Part shown: positions 9,753 to 18,864 of the stretch, one piece after another
Position numbering within the stretch: position 1 is the first letter of the stretch
Layout of the letters: every line of letters begins with the position of its first letter
Source: Leptolyngbyaceae cyanobacterium M33_DOE_097
Lineage (GTDB): Bacteria; Cyanobacteriota; Cyanobacteriia; Leptolyngbyales; Leptolyngbyaceae
Length of the DNA: 49,968 nt
Assembly: GCA_015296075.1 (NCBI GenBank)
Contig: DVDV01000330.1
Span: 1 to 49,968 of the forward strand
Direction: 5' to 3'
Position numbers and translations under genes: made by a program
Notes under the pieces: generated by a model
Seen by the model: only the letters and a program-made list of their open reading frames with translations
Databases searched by the model: none
What the model was told of the DNA's origin: nothing

Positions 9753-11129
9753 CTATGGGGTGAAGAGATACGTCTGAAAATACTCCTGGTAGAGTTTGCA
9801 ACTCAACTGCCAGCCATTGGAGGTCGGCTGAATCAATCCCAGTCCCTCTAATTTATAAGCCAGAATGGGATCTAGCCTGATTTGGGGGCGCTCACCCGCC
9901 GAGTTCATTGCGTCATTGCAGACAAGAGACTGGAGCTGTTCTACCCATTGCGGATTCGTATTAATTTGCGCCAGTAACCGTTGTAAATGATTCCGATAAA
10001 TGCCTTCCGATGAAGCCACCGATCGCAGTAATTCATCCGCCGACATGCCTTGATGCAGATGGTAAAGCGCCAGATTAATTAAGGTGGGGTTACCACCGAG
10101 TAAATCCAACAGGCGATCGCAAACCGCCTCATTCCAGATCACGGCATATGCCTGCGCGAGTGCCTCCACTTGGGCGCGGGTCAACGGTGGCAGGGTTAAG
10201 GGCAACCCCACATTAAACGGCGATTGATTGATGTCGAGGGGTAAGTAAGCGTCAGTAGAATAGGAAACGACCAGTCGGAGCCGTTTCCAGACTTCATCAT
10301 GCTGTGCCTCTTCATGCCATGATCGCAGCAGGGGTAATAAACTTCTGGCAGTCTCAGGATGTTCAAAGACTCGCTCCACCTCATTAAACACCAGCACCAG
10401 CGGACGATCCAAACCGGACAAAATGGCTTCCCGCACATATAAGGTGGTGCTGAGCTTGCTTCCTAATAAATCATCCCAATACTGATCAAGACTTGTTTCG
10501 CACTTCAATTTGCGACACAACACGACACAAAACCAGCGCAAAAAAGCATGGGACTGACTCAAGGTTTCAATATCGGCTTGTTGCAGATCAATCGCAACGG
10601 TGTAGTAGCCCTGTTGTTTCGCCTGGTGTAGTAATCGCAACAGCAAAGACGTTTTGCCAAACCCACTGGGAGCTTTAATCCGAATCACACAACCCGGTTG
10701 TAAAACTTCCTGCAAGGCGCGATCGTCTACCTCTGGACGGTGAATATAGTACTCAGAACCCAGCGGAACAGGCCCACTGGGGTAAGGTATCGACACTGAA
10801 TTGGAGGTTGACTCGATCCAGGGTTGTGATGGGGTTATTTCCATATCCTCTGGGCACTGTTGCAAGTCGCCATCCAGAAGATCGAGCTTAAATGCGCTAA
10901 ATAATAAGGTGAGCGTGCGGCGATCGACTCCAGATCGAGATGCCCACAAGCGGCTGAGGGTACTGGTGGAGATGCCACAGCGTTGACTCAACTCTTCCGC
11001 TGTAAACCGTTTTCCCTCATTTTCAGTGGCTTCTGCTGATTGAATCGCCTGATTCAGTCGCCGTAATCCGCTGGCAGTCAGTGCAACGCCACGTTTCCGT
11101 TTGGCAGAAGAGTGAGGGTTGGAATTCAT
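9753..11129 (-). CDS. HTH-AAA-like NTPase
   Basis: From the chosen ATG at 11129 the protein has 458 residues; an upstream ATG at 11285 would add 52 less convincing residues. Residues about 15-80 hold a helix-turn-helix (LTASGLRRLNQAI, AEELSQRCGISTSTLSRLW). An AAA-like NTPase domain follows with Walker A APSGFGKTSL and a Walker-B-like strand LVLVFNEVE in which the usual Asp is Asn. The C-terminal half resembles the winged-helix end of AAA_35 proteins. The gene ends 6 bp before the AAA-PAS-WD40 gene, which carries the same NTPase type. I infer a DNA-binding or partner regulator of that protein. Function not established. Confidence 0.75.
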   Translation of the reverse strand: MNSNPHSSAKRKRGVALTASGLRRLNQAIQSAEATENEGKRFTAEELSQRCGISTSTLSRLWASRSGVDRRTLTLLFSAFKLDLLDGDLQQCPEDMEITPSQPWIESTSNSVSIPYPSGPVPLGSEYYIHRPEVDDRALQEVLQPGCVIRIKAPSGFGKTSLLLRLLHQAKQQGYYTVAIDLQQADIETLSQSHAFLRWFCVVLCRKLKCETSLDQYWDDLLGSKLSTTLYVREAILSGLDRPLVLVFNEVERVFEHPETARSLLPLLRSWHEEAQHDEVWKRLRLVVSYSTDAYLPLDINQSPFNVGLPLTLPPLTRAQVEALAQAYAVIWNEAVCDRLLDLLGGNPTLINLALYHLHQGMSADELLRSVASSEGIYRNHLQRLLAQINTNPQWVEQLQSLVCNDAMNSAGERPQIRLDPILAYKLEGLGLIQPTSNGWQLSCKLYQEYFQTYLFTP

Positions 11130-11285
11130 GGGCTGAGACAGGGGGATGTCCCCCAGGGATAAGACCGAACAGAAGGGAATCATTAAAAGAATTCTAACCA
11201 GAATCGCTCTGCTAAATCCTGAATGACCGGAATCTTGCCATTGCACCCGGCCCCTAACTGACTTAACTGATGGGTTCCTAAACAC

Positions 11286-11675
11286 CCAAATGGACTGTCT
11301 TCAGTTAACTTCAACATTTCGTTTACGGATCATCCTGACAAATTAAAGATTTTCTTTAGAACTGCCTAATTGATTTATTTCCAGATATTTGATTTCGAGT
11401 CAGTCGCTTAATTCATTTTTCTAACTTAACTAGGTCAATCAGTTATCTGTCTCTGAAAAGCTTTCTGCTATTTGGCTTAAGTGAATTTGAGTCATTAAAT
11501 CTGGGTCGTTGACAAATGAGATTTTGTTTCTTCTTTAGTTTATGATGCATTCTGTCAATCCATCTCAAGTCTGATTCGACTGAGGTTTCATCCTGCCGGA
11601 ACCGTCTATAGGGGTTCTCTCCTGGCGATGGCATGATTTTTCGGTTGTATTCTCTTGCCTTTAGAAGACTTTCCC
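11286..11675. other. Intergenic gap between divergent genes, nothing recognised
   Basis: About 390 AT-rich bases separate the leftward NTPase operon from the rightward secreted-protein genes. The open frame on the minus strand at 11443-11691 lacks recognisable features. Promoters for both directions should lie here, but no well-spaced -35/-10 pair stands out. Confidence 0.4.
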
Positions 11676-12314
11676 ATGATGAACGTTTCAAGATCTCTTT
11701 TAACCACTACTCTCGCGATCGCCTCTCTTAGCCTTGCTGTCAGTGTTAAAGCTGACACGGTACAAGCTCGCTGCGACGTTTATCCCAAAGGGGAAGACCG
11801 CGCCACTTCTTCGGGTCCCTGTACCTTTTCGCAACGACAGGGGGTGGTAGGGATTCAGCTACAAAACGGCAAGCGCTATGATCTCGTTCCAGTGGGGAAT
11901 AATCCTGGGAACTATCGCGATCAAAATGGCAAAGCCGCTTATCGACAGTCAGGCTTGGGCGATAAGGGGCAAATTTATCGCCTTGCGACTGAATCAATCT
12001 ATGTCTATTGGGATCCGGCTCCCTATAACCAGCAGAGCACCCAACCGACACCCAGCACAACGGCAAAGTCGCCCACGCCTGTCACCTATATGACGCCGAA
12101 GAGTGCCAATGAAATAATGGTACAGATCACCGAGGGCGAATTTAGATTTCGGGGTCCCCTACGCAGAACCTCTGGCAACAAGTTTGTTGGTGAGGATAGC
12201 CAAGTGCGGGTTATGTACGATAAGGACACCAGTCGTGTGGTCGTTATTAATAAGATCACTGGTACGGAATTTTACAATTATTTCTTTTCCACTGCCAAGG
12301 AAGGCGAGTTATAA
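11676..12314 (+). CDS. Secreted protein of unknown function
   Basis: I start this at ATG 11676, preceded at 8 bases by AGAAG, giving 212 residues; an in-frame TTG at 11655 is less likely. The signal peptide is clear (LLTTTLAIASLSLAVSVKA, cleavage before DTVQA). The mature part has a Cys pair (ARCDVYPKG, GPCTF), a compact N-terminal region, a Thr/Pro/Ser linker near residues 120-140 and a second small beta domain. No named domain is recognised. It ends 2 bp before the SH3-type gene and heads a set of four secreted or small proteins on the same strand. Confidence 0.7.
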   Translation: MMNVSRSLLTTTLAIASLSLAVSVKADTVQARCDVYPKGEDRATSSGPCTFSQRQGVVGIQLQNGKRYDLVPVGNNPGNYRDQNGKAAYRQSGLGDKGQIYRLATESIYVYWDPAPYNQQSTQPTPSTTAKSPTPVTYMTPKSANEIMVQITEGEFRFRGPLRRTSGNKFVGEDSQVRVMYDKDTSRVVVINKITGTEFYNYFFSTAKEGEL

Positions 12315-12316
12315 AC

Positions 12317-12634
12317 ATGATGAAACGAACGATGCCGTTGATGCTGGGCGCGATCGCCATGATTGTTACGGTATCTCCTGCCCTGGCTAAAGGGATTTCT
12401 ACGCTGACAGCGAACAATCCCAACACTCGAATTAATGTGCGATCGCAACCCACAATTAATTCCAGTGCGCCTAGCTATGGTCTTCCAGGGGACAAAGTAA
12501 AAGTGATTCAGTGCGTTAAAGATCGAGACAGAGCAAGCAGTGGCTTGAACTGGTGCAAGGTGCAATTTGTGAAATCAAAAGCGATCGGTTGGATTCGCAG
12601 TGACTTCATTATCTTTGCAGATGGTGGTGAGTAG
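12317..12634 (+). CDS. Secreted bacterial SH3-domain protein
   Basis: The 105-residue product has a signal peptide (PLMLGAIAMIVTVSPALAKG) followed by one bacterial SH3 (SH3b) domain. The hallmarks are TRINVRSQPTINS, then GLPGDKVKV, a Cys pair and GLNWCKVQF, and GWIRSDFI. SH3b domains bind cell-wall peptides or glycans, or act as generic periplasmic adaptors. It begins 2 bp after the preceding gene, so translation is probably coupled. The downstream secreted protein also carries an SH3-like segment. Confidence 0.8.
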   Translation: MMKRTMPLMLGAIAMIVTVSPALAKGISTLTANNPNTRINVRSQPTINSSAPSYGLPGDKVKVIQCVKDRDRASSGLNWCKVQFVKSKAIGWIRSDFIIFADGGE

Positions 12635-12692
12635 TCGATTCGGCTAAAAATTTTTCAGTTTGAAGTGAGATCAGTTCATTGAGGAGTTTGGT

Positions 12693-13526
12693 TTGGTGAT
12701 GCAATTTAAACCTGTTTTTGGTTGTGGAGTGATGGCAGCGGTAACACTCACGGCGGCTTTACCTGCGATCGCTCAATCCGTTCCTGCTAGCGCTAGAAAC
12801 GCTTGCATTCAAAGAACGGCGGAAGAAATGGTCGTGGCGACCCGCGATGTGTCCGTTGTCAGTGCAGGTCCAGTCAGTGCTGAAAGTGGTGCGACGACCC
12901 TGAGCATGCGCAATAACAAAACAGGTCAAACCGCAGAATGTCGAGTGAATACGATTGATAATACCGTTTTGTCTGTCACCCTGAGTGGTGGTAGTGCTGG
13001 CGGTAATACAACGGGTCAGAATCCAGAGTTTTGGGTCGTCACAGGAGGCAGAACCTTCCTTAAAGCCTCTCCTGGGATACTGGCTAAAACGGCGACCAGT
13101 AATGTTCCAAATGGAACGGTTTTGCGGAATCTGGGCTGCCAAAGTCAGATAATGCCGACCTGGTGCCAGGTGGAATTCCGCGACGATCCCAGCGTTAAAG
13201 GCTGGGCTTGGTCACCGAATCTAAGCCCATATCGGGGAGATTCATCCATATCAAACCCATCCTCCCCCACGTCTGCGACGTCTGCCCCGGAGGTTGGTAC
13301 TCCTGTTGATCGCTTAAGTGATTTCGTGGGAGCCAGGGCTGGGCAGGCAGAAAATGCTATCCAGGAACGTGGGTATCGCTTTGTCAAAGCAGATAATTCT
13401 TCAGGCGATGCCGTTTATAGCTACTGGCAAGAAATCGATACCCAATATTGTGTGGTCATCCGCACAGCGGAAGGACGCTACGACTCAATTATCTACAACG
13501 GGGCAGCAGGCAATTGTCAACCCTAG
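12693..13526 (+). CDS. Secreted protein with central SH3-like domain
   Basis: Three overlapping starts are possible (TTG 12693, GTG 12696, ATG 12699); the GAGGAG at 12681-12686 fits the first two best. The product of about 277 residues has a signal peptide (VMAAVTLTAALPAIAQS), a first domain with two cysteines, and a central SH3-like domain (GGRTFLKASPG, NVPNGTVLRNLGC, TWCQVEF, GWAWSPNL). After a Ser/Pro/Thr linker comes a C-terminal domain (AENAIQERGYRFV ... YCVVIRTAEGRY) found in other exported proteins. It probably acts in the periplasm. It shares architecture elements with its upstream neighbour. Confidence 0.75.
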   Translation: MVMQFKPVFGCGVMAAVTLTAALPAIAQSVPASARNACIQRTAEEMVVATRDVSVVSAGPVSAESGATTLSMRNNKTGQTAECRVNTIDNTVLSVTLSGGSAGGNTTGQNPEFWVVTGGRTFLKASPGILAKTATSNVPNGTVLRNLGCQSQIMPTWCQVEFRDDPSVKGWAWSPNLSPYRGDSSISNPSSPTSATSAPEVGTPVDRLSDFVGARAGQAENAIQERGYRFVKADNSSGDAVYSYWQEIDTQYCVVIRTAEGRYDSIIYNGAAGNCQP

Positions 13527-13732
13527 GCAATGAACTTGACCTCTGAGTTTTTGAGAACTCGGAAATCTGCATTTCTCGGTACTTCTCCTCGGGGGCAAGG
13601 AAGGTGCAGGTGACAAAGTTTAGAGCGCTCACTTGGGTTTGCAGTAATTTGATCAACTTTGCTGATGAGGGTGAGTAATACCACTTCTCTAAAGGCATTA
13701 TCGTTTGGCAACTACTTTCAGGAGACATCGTA

Positions 13733-14068
13733 ATGGGCTTTTTAAGCAGACTATTTGGCAAAAAAGAAGAGGAAAAAGCAGCGGCGGCACCTCAAGTTTC
13801 TGTGCAGGAAGCAGCCGTTCAGAACTCGATCCCCCCTGAAAAGGTAGGACTGGATGGTAACTTTGATGAGAACGGGCTGGCAAAGCGAGTGGCTAAAGCC
13901 CTGGATGATGCCAACATTTCCGATCATGTGGGTTTGTGGGTTGCCCAGACTGGCAGTGTCGTCGTGTTGAAATACAATCCGGATGCGGAAGGGGTATTGG
14001 CTCAAGCGAAACAAGTTGCGACCTCGGTAGAAGGCGCAACGGAAGTGCAAACAGTGCCCAATTCTTAG
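13733..14068 (+). CDS. Small BON-like domain protein
   Basis: The 111-residue product begins MGFLSRLFGKKEEE, a short hydrophobic tip followed by a charged patch, without a true signal peptide. Residues about 45-108 have the alternating pattern of a BON-like domain (LAKRVAKALDDANI, VGLWVAQTGSVVVLKYN, QVATSVEGATEVQTV). BON domains bind membranes or peptidoglycan-associated partners. A good ribosome-binding site AGGAGA is placed before the ATG. It is the last gene of the local rightward set. Confidence 0.65.
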   Translation: MGFLSRLFGKKEEEKAAAAPQVSVQEAAVQNSIPPEKVGLDGNFDENGLAKRVAKALDDANISDHVGLWVAQTGSVVVLKYNPDAEGVLAQAKQVATSVEGATEVQTVPNS

Positions 14069-14213
14069 TGCTTGCTTCAAGGGCTACTTGATTGAGTCGG
14101 ACTTGAGTCAGAGCAAATTAGTCTTCATCAGGTTTTGGTTGCAAGCTGGATTTGCTCTGGCTTGATTGAATAAGCTGGATAATCGCTATGCTTCAGGGAC
14201 GATACACATTGTT

Positions 14214-14277
14214 ATACCAATTCTCTAAATCCCATTTACAGATGATTATCTGTAGCCCAGTTTTGAAGAATTGGTAT
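14214..14277. repeat. MITE-like element with 11-bp terminal inverted repeats
   Basis: ATACCAATTCT at 14214-14224 is the exact reverse complement of AGAATTGGTAT at 14267-14277. The 42 internal bases hold a second small hairpin, CAGAT-N4-ATCTG. Elements with TACCAATTC ends are common as short non-coding insertions in cyanobacterial genomes. Confidence 0.65.
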
Positions 14278-14364
14278 TAGAGATGCTAGGACTGGACTAG
14301 ACAACAAATCTAGTAAGTCTAATTCGCGATCGCTGAGAGTTATTTAAATTGTTATTAGAATAAG

Positions 14365-14574
14365 ATGCGCCTCAATTCCCCAGATAACTTCTTCACGGTT
14401 TATCAGACGAAAACTGAGATTGAACTGCGAGCAGGGTGCAATGACTTTGGTGGTACCCGCGTCATTTGTACGACTACATCTTACGAAAACGCCAAAGGTC
14501 TGGCTCAATTGGCTGCCAAGATGAATCATCTGCCGCTCGTTGATCACGTTAGTCTACTGACCCATCAGAACTAG
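14365..14574 (+). CDS. Small hypothetical protein
   Basis: The 69-codon frame has a balanced composition with two cysteines (RAGCNDF, VICTT). It lacks a strong ribosome-binding site (only AATAAG upstream) and has no recognisable family. It lies between a repeat element and the PrsW gene on the same strand. A competing frame on the other strand is of similar length. I keep it as a possible gene at low confidence. Confidence 0.35.
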   Translation: MRLNSPDNFFTVYQTKTEIELRAGCNDFGGTRVICTTTSYENAKGLAQLAAKMNHLPLVDHVSLLTHQN

Positions 14575-14741
14575 ATGCAATCATTTATTTATGCCGCTTT
14601 GACTACAGCTGCATCGATCGCCGCAGGTGAAGTTAGTGCTGTCCTCAGACTTATCACCTGACTTCCTTGAGATTACGACCAGGGATTGCAATCTCGAGAT
14701 GTGTCTAAATTCACAGCATCTAAACCATTTCCAGATAAACC

Positions 14742-16004
14742 ATGACACTTAATGACACGGCCAAAATTCTTTATGGTTCCCCCCTATCCAAACCTCGCAC
14801 GGCTAAATTTGCGATCGCGGTACTGCTGGTTTTAGTGCTGATCAGTAGCTATACCTTGTTCACGTCTTTACAAGCAAAAGTCACCGCCCTAGATGGGGTG
14901 CAGGTCATGGCGATCGCCTTTTTGTGGTCGGCCCTATTTTCATCAGGCACCGTCGCTATTCTCTGGTTTTTGGATCGGCGGGAACACGAATCTCGCTGGC
15001 TTTATGCCATTGCCTTTCTGTGGGGGGCATTCATTGCGACGGGCATTGCGCTCCCGTTTAACCAGATCATCATCTCGTCCATTGTGGACTGGGTCAACGC
15101 TCATCCAGATGTGAAAGACTACTTGGGAGCCAACGCAGGCTTCAAAATTGCTGCCCCGATCGCGGGTCCCCTGGTGGAGGAGATCACCAAAGGGGCGGGT
15201 GTGCTGCTGCTGTTTCTTCTGCTAAAGTCCGAATTTGATGATGCTCGCGATGGCTTTATCTACGGTGCATTGATTGGGGCAGGATTTAACTTTCTCGAAT
15301 CGGTGCATTACGTCGTCAGTGAGTATGCCAAGTGGGGCTACGCCCCCTGGATTTTGCATATTGGGGCACGGCACGCTTTGTTTGGCTTTGCTGGACATGC
15401 CCTCTATACCGGCATCTTTGGGCTATTTTTGGGGTGGTCTCGGCAAACCACGCGCAAATGGTGGCGCTATACGGCTCCTGTGGTGGGCTGGTTGTTGGGC
15501 TTCTCGGCTCACTTCTCGCAAAATATCGGGATGTTGCTGGCGGTGCTATCGCAACGGGCATCTGGCGTGGCAGTGTCTCAGATAGAAACCCCACCGCCTG
15601 GTCTGAGTTTGCCAGGAATGTCGTTTGGGCTGGGGTGGTTGGTCTTGGCAGGTAGTTATGTAATGAAGTTTTGGCCGTTCTTGCTGCTGGTAGGATTCTT
15701 GTTATGGCGCAGCGGCGTGTGGGAACGGCGCGTGATTCGAGATGAGTTAGCCAATGAAGTCGAACCGGTGATTACGCCGGAAGAATACAAGGCAGTCCAC
15801 CGCGATCGCATCTTCAGAACCCGTCGCATTCCTAAATACGATCGCCGCACTGCCGCTGCTATCGTCAGAGCGCAAAATGAACTGGCGTTGCGGAAATGGC
15901 GCGTTCAGCAAGAGGGACAGAATGTCAAAACCGATCCACTGGTCGCATCCTGGCGAGATGAGTTAGGTCGCTTACGGGAGTCGAATTCGGCGATCGTGGT
16001 ATGA
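14742..16004 (+). CDS. PrsW-family intramembrane protease
   Basis: The 420-residue product is a polytopic membrane protein (about eight hydrophobic segments between residues 20 and 325) with a charged cytoplasmic tail. The PrsW signature is visible: GPLVEEITKGAGV (the Glu pair), GAGFNFLES (glutamate in the next helix), then HALFGFAGHALYTGIFG (histidines). In Bacillus, PrsW cleaves an anti-sigma factor in the membrane in response to envelope stress; the substrate here is unknown. The family belongs to the larger CPBP/Abi clan, and the next locus downstream is a broken CPBP gene. The tail after residue 345 (ITPEEYKAVHRDRIF) is longer than the minimal family. Confidence 0.85.
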   Translation: MTLNDTAKILYGSPLSKPRTAKFAIAVLLVLVLISSYTLFTSLQAKVTALDGVQVMAIAFLWSALFSSGTVAILWFLDRREHESRWLYAIAFLWGAFIATGIALPFNQIIISSIVDWVNAHPDVKDYLGANAGFKIAAPIAGPLVEEITKGAGVLLLFLLLKSEFDDARDGFIYGALIGAGFNFLESVHYVVSEYAKWGYAPWILHIGARHALFGFAGHALYTGIFGLFLGWSRQTTRKWWRYTAPVVGWLLGFSAHFSQNIGMLLAVLSQRASGVAVSQIETPPPGLSLPGMSFGLGWLVLAGSYVMKFWPFLLLVGFLLWRSGVWERRVIRDELANEVEPVITPEEYKAVHRDRIFRTRRIPKYDRRTAAAIVRAQNELALRKWRVQQEGQNVKTDPLVASWRDELGRLRESNSAIVV

Positions 16005-16160
16005 GTTGGAAGCTTTGATAGAAAGTTTTTGCCCATGATCGTGGTGTTGATTTCGCTGTGGGTAGTCTTTCTGTCGGGTCTGGCGCGCGTCTCCGTCAGT
16101 GCCGCCTGCCGCCCAACGGTAATTATAGCGCTACGCATAGAAGTTGGTACAAGAGGATGT

Positions 16161-16195
16161 GGGAGCTGCGCTCCCAGCCAGGGGTTTCACCCCTG
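16161..16195. repeat. Tandem double hairpin
   Basis: Two perfect hairpins sit 3 bases apart: GGGAGC-TGC-GCTCCC at 16161-16175 and CAGGGGT-TTC-ACCCCTG at 16179-16195. They interrupt sequence flanking the CPBP pseudogene and look like a REP-type inserted palindromic unit. Confidence 0.6.
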
Positions 16196-16204
16196 CACCC
16201 CGTC

Positions 16205-16400
16205 CTAACATTTTCCAGTATTGCTATATTTGCTCTGGTTGGCTTCACTGCTCTGTTAGTTGGACTGGGGGAAGCAGTCATGTATCGGGGCATTGTGTTA
16301 CATGCCTTTTTGACCAGCGGACGAGTGCGTTAGGCCATGCTGGTGAGTGCGATCGCCTCCGCCCTACTTCATGCGGTAAATGTGTTTGGGGGTCTTTCTT
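16205..16400 (+). pseudogene. CPBP (CAAX-like) intramembrane protease remnant
   Basis: The frame reads LVGLGEAVMYRGIVLHAF ... SGRVR, an in-frame TAG at 16331, then AMLVSAIASALLHAVN. This matches the two conserved motifs of CPBP family membrane proteases, E(E)xxYRG and FxxxHxxN, of which the second acidic residue is already lost (GEAVMYRG). Homology ends soon after VFGG and the upstream part is frameshifted; an open start MIVVLISLWVVFLSG at 16035 may be the old N-terminus. The gene is dead. Confidence 0.65.
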
Positions 16401-16695
16401 ACAGGCTATCCCTATACCACTGCTTAATACCTTTCAGCCTAGAATATCGGTTCAACATTTTGCCCCGAAGCTGCACATCAAGTGTTGATAGGGGATCAGT
16501 GGAGCTGGGGGATGGGTGAAACCTTATCTGCAAAATACAATTAAAGCTAAAATATTAGTCAGATTAATCAGTCTATTTGATGTCTGAAGTTTTCAACCAA
16601 AATTACTTCATCAACTTCTATTTTTGATAAAAATTATCTTTTTAGAAAACTACCCTTTATATTATGAGGTTTGACTTCCGTTCGAGAACAACTTG

Positions 16696-17451
16696 TTACT
16701 TAAGAGGTGAGCTTACCTTAATGATTTGCCCAAGCGAATTAAAAAGCACTAAAAAAGTACCCGAATAATTTTGGAATTTAATTCGTAGCTCAACAGCCTC
16801 GTAATTTGTTCCTTTTATGGCTGAAACAGTCTCAATTTCCTCAAAGGCACCTGTTTTTGTCAGTACTGATTGCCAACGCTGCTTGAGTAATTCAGGTTGA
16901 TATATTTTTTTCAATTCAGCAGACAAGAAGCTTCTAGCAAATGTATATTCTCCTTCCGCTAATGCTGTTACAAACTTTCTGGCTTTAACTTGAACTTTAC
17001 CAAGCTCTAAGAAGTTAATGGCTGTAATGCGTTGATTTTTGTCTAACGTCATCACAAAGTCTTGAGTTGATTTTTCAAATCGAACAGTGATAAGCACCGA
17101 ATATGTGCCTGGAAATTCAGATGGAATAACGCGATACACCTCGATTAGCCGACCTACTGTTTTTTGGTGGACTTGCCAAATTTCTTGTAGCTGATCCGCT
17201 GTCGCGTATTCTTTGAGGTTTGGGCTGAAGTATTGTAAGGCTTGTTCATACTTTCCTTGAGCAAGGAGTGTAAAAAACTTTTTGGCAATTGCTTCAACCT
17301 GGGTTGATTGGGGTGAGGATTGCTCAAATAGTTGAGCGATCTTCATAGTGTTTTTGGATGCTTGGTTAGGAATCAGAGTAGCGATCGCGGTGCTGGTTAA
17401 TAGTGGGAGCGTCGTTAAAGCACAAAGTGGAAGAAGTAATTTTATTTTCAT
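16696..17451 (-). CDS. Secreted protein with two DUF3887-like repeats
   Basis: The 251-residue product has a signal peptide (LLLPLCALTTLPLLTSTAIA) and two copies of a DUF3887-like domain, at about residues 50-145 and 150-250. Each begins with an amphipathic helix plus ALAEGEY or LLAQGKYEQAL, then a Leu...W helix (LQEIWQVHQKTVG / LLKQRWQSVLTKTG), then beta strands (SVLITVRFEKSTQDFVMTLD / VELRIKFQNYSGTFLVLF). In other proteins such domains precede hydrolases. Here they stand alone, so a binding or accessory periplasmic role is likely. Confidence 0.7.
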   Translation of the reverse strand: MKIKLLLPLCALTTLPLLTSTAIATLIPNQASKNTMKIAQLFEQSSPQSTQVEAIAKKFFTLLAQGKYEQALQYFSPNLKEYATADQLQEIWQVHQKTVGRLIEVYRVIPSEFPGTYSVLITVRFEKSTQDFVMTLDKNQRITAINFLELGKVQVKARKFVTALAEGEYTFARSFLSAELKKIYQPELLKQRWQSVLTKTGAFEEIETVSAIKGTNYEAVELRIKFQNYSGTFLVLFNSLGQIIKVSSPLK

Positions 17452-17739
17452 ACTGTCGAGTTTGAGAAGCTATGTGGATCGCTTTTTAGAATTAGAGAAA
17501 ATTTTTGAAAAGATATAAGTTGCCAACCCTTTCTGATGTGCTTGCTATTTTATCAGGTTCAAATCTTTTCCAGGTTCAGGTATCTTAAACTTAATATTAT
17601 TGTGTGTTCGCTTGGTGTTCGTATTAAAAGAAATAAAAGTACAATTTTAAAAGAACTCCTAAGATTAAGTAGATGAAATGGAATCTATTTATAGGATGAT
17701 TCAAAATCTTAGGTGTCATATTTTAGTTGGAGTCGTTTT

Positions 17740-18435
17740 ATGATTCGTCGCTACATGCGAAAATTTACCAAGGTTATACTTGGTTTAAGTGCAGTATTGT
17801 GTGTCGTTTTAATTAGCTTTAAACAGGTGCAACTGCTTCCACATTTTACGCCTGCTGAGTTTCAAACCTCTCAGGCGATCGCAGCAACCCCTGTTCAAGC
17901 ATCTGACCTTCTTACCCTCTCTGATATCCCGCTTGGCTTCCAGGCGTTTCCAGAAAAGTGGATGAGCTATGTCAACCAAGGTGTCAATACCATTCACAAT
18001 TATTTCAAAGCATCTGATATTTCGATTGACCGATATTTTGGTTACGTTAACCTTGCTGCCTTTGAGTTGATCTTAGGGTTCGCGGCACCGTTAAAACCTC
18101 AAGAAATTGCAACACTAGATGCTCGTCTCAACCGCCCAACCGCTGGCGAACAGTTTATAGCTGGCTTAAAACAAAGTACAGATTTTTTGCAGCCGCTTAA
18201 AGTTAAGTCTCAAGGGCAGTTATCTGACCTGGGTGCGATTGGAGATACAGCAACTGGGAGACAGTATGTCATGTCATTTAAAGGTTTACCTTATGCTTTA
18301 TTTGTGGATATAGTTGCTTTTCGTCGGAACCAAACCGCGGCTCTGGTGATGGCTGGAAGTTTTGGTGTGCCCAGTAGAATAGCAAAAGTGCAAACTCTCG
18401 CACAAACCCTAGATAGTAAACTTCAAAATAAGTAG
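17740..18435 (+). CDS. Exported protein of unknown function
   Basis: I start this at ATG 17740 because GGAG lies 8 bases before it; a GTG at 17713 is in frame but lacks a site. The 231-residue product has a basic N-terminus and one hydrophobic segment (VILGLSAVLCVVLISF), so it is exported or anchored. The mature part (DIPLGFQAFPEKWMSYVNQG ... GYVNLAAFELILGF ... GDTATGRQYVMSFKGLPY) has the look of a conserved cyanobacterial hypothetical family, which I cannot name. It converges on the next leftward gene with a shared terminator hairpin between them. Confidence 0.65.
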   Translation: MIRRYMRKFTKVILGLSAVLCVVLISFKQVQLLPHFTPAEFQTSQAIAATPVQASDLLTLSDIPLGFQAFPEKWMSYVNQGVNTIHNYFKASDISIDRYFGYVNLAAFELILGFAAPLKPQEIATLDARLNRPTAGEQFIAGLKQSTDFLQPLKVKSQGQLSDLGAIGDTATGRQYVMSFKGLPYALFVDIVAFRRNQTAALVMAGSFGVPSRIAKVQTLAQTLDSKLQNK

Positions 18436-18538
18436 CGAGGCATCATTTTTGTTAAAAGGAGAGAGTGGGGCATCGTCCTCATGCAGGGGGTTACCACCCC
18501 TTCCACCCCCAAAATCATCTTTTGTTTAATTGCACCTA

Positions 18539-18626
18539 TAGCAGTCCTAAATAATTTGTGAGATGAGAGAGGTGTTGCGAGAAGCTTTCCTTTGGAAAGC
18601 TTCTCACAATTCAAATAGGATCGCTA
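18539..18626. repeat. Palindromic MITE-like element, 88 bp
   Basis: The outer arms TAGCAGTCCTA...TTGTGAGA and TCTCACAATT...AGGATCGCTA are imperfect inverted repeats of about 25 bases. The centre is a perfect 10-bp hairpin, GAAGCTTTCC-TTT-GGAAAGCTTC at 18581-18603. The whole would fold into one long hairpin RNA. Confidence 0.7.
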
Positions 18627-18742
18627 AAGCTACTTAGATAAGTTTGACTGAAAGATACTTTTCAAGGATAGCTACCAATCTAAACGAATTCTGATACCAA
18701 TCAAAAGCAAATCAACCAAGGTTGAAACCAAATAATTTGCTC

Positions 18743-18769
18743 AAAAGAGACTCTAACAGAGTCCCTTTT
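18743..18769. terminator. Bidirectional terminator hairpin
   Basis: AAAAGAGACTCT-AAC-AGAGTCCCTTTT forms a 12-bp stem with one A-C mismatch. It is flanked by an A run on one side and a T run on the other, between convergent genes ending at 18435 and 18865. It can terminate both. Confidence 0.75.
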
Positions 18770-18864
18770 AAGCGTCTGAATCGAGTCATTTTAGTCAGCA
18801 CACTATCCAACTACTGTTGAGAAGAATCAACTTAGAATTGAAGGATGCAGATGACTAAAAATCA

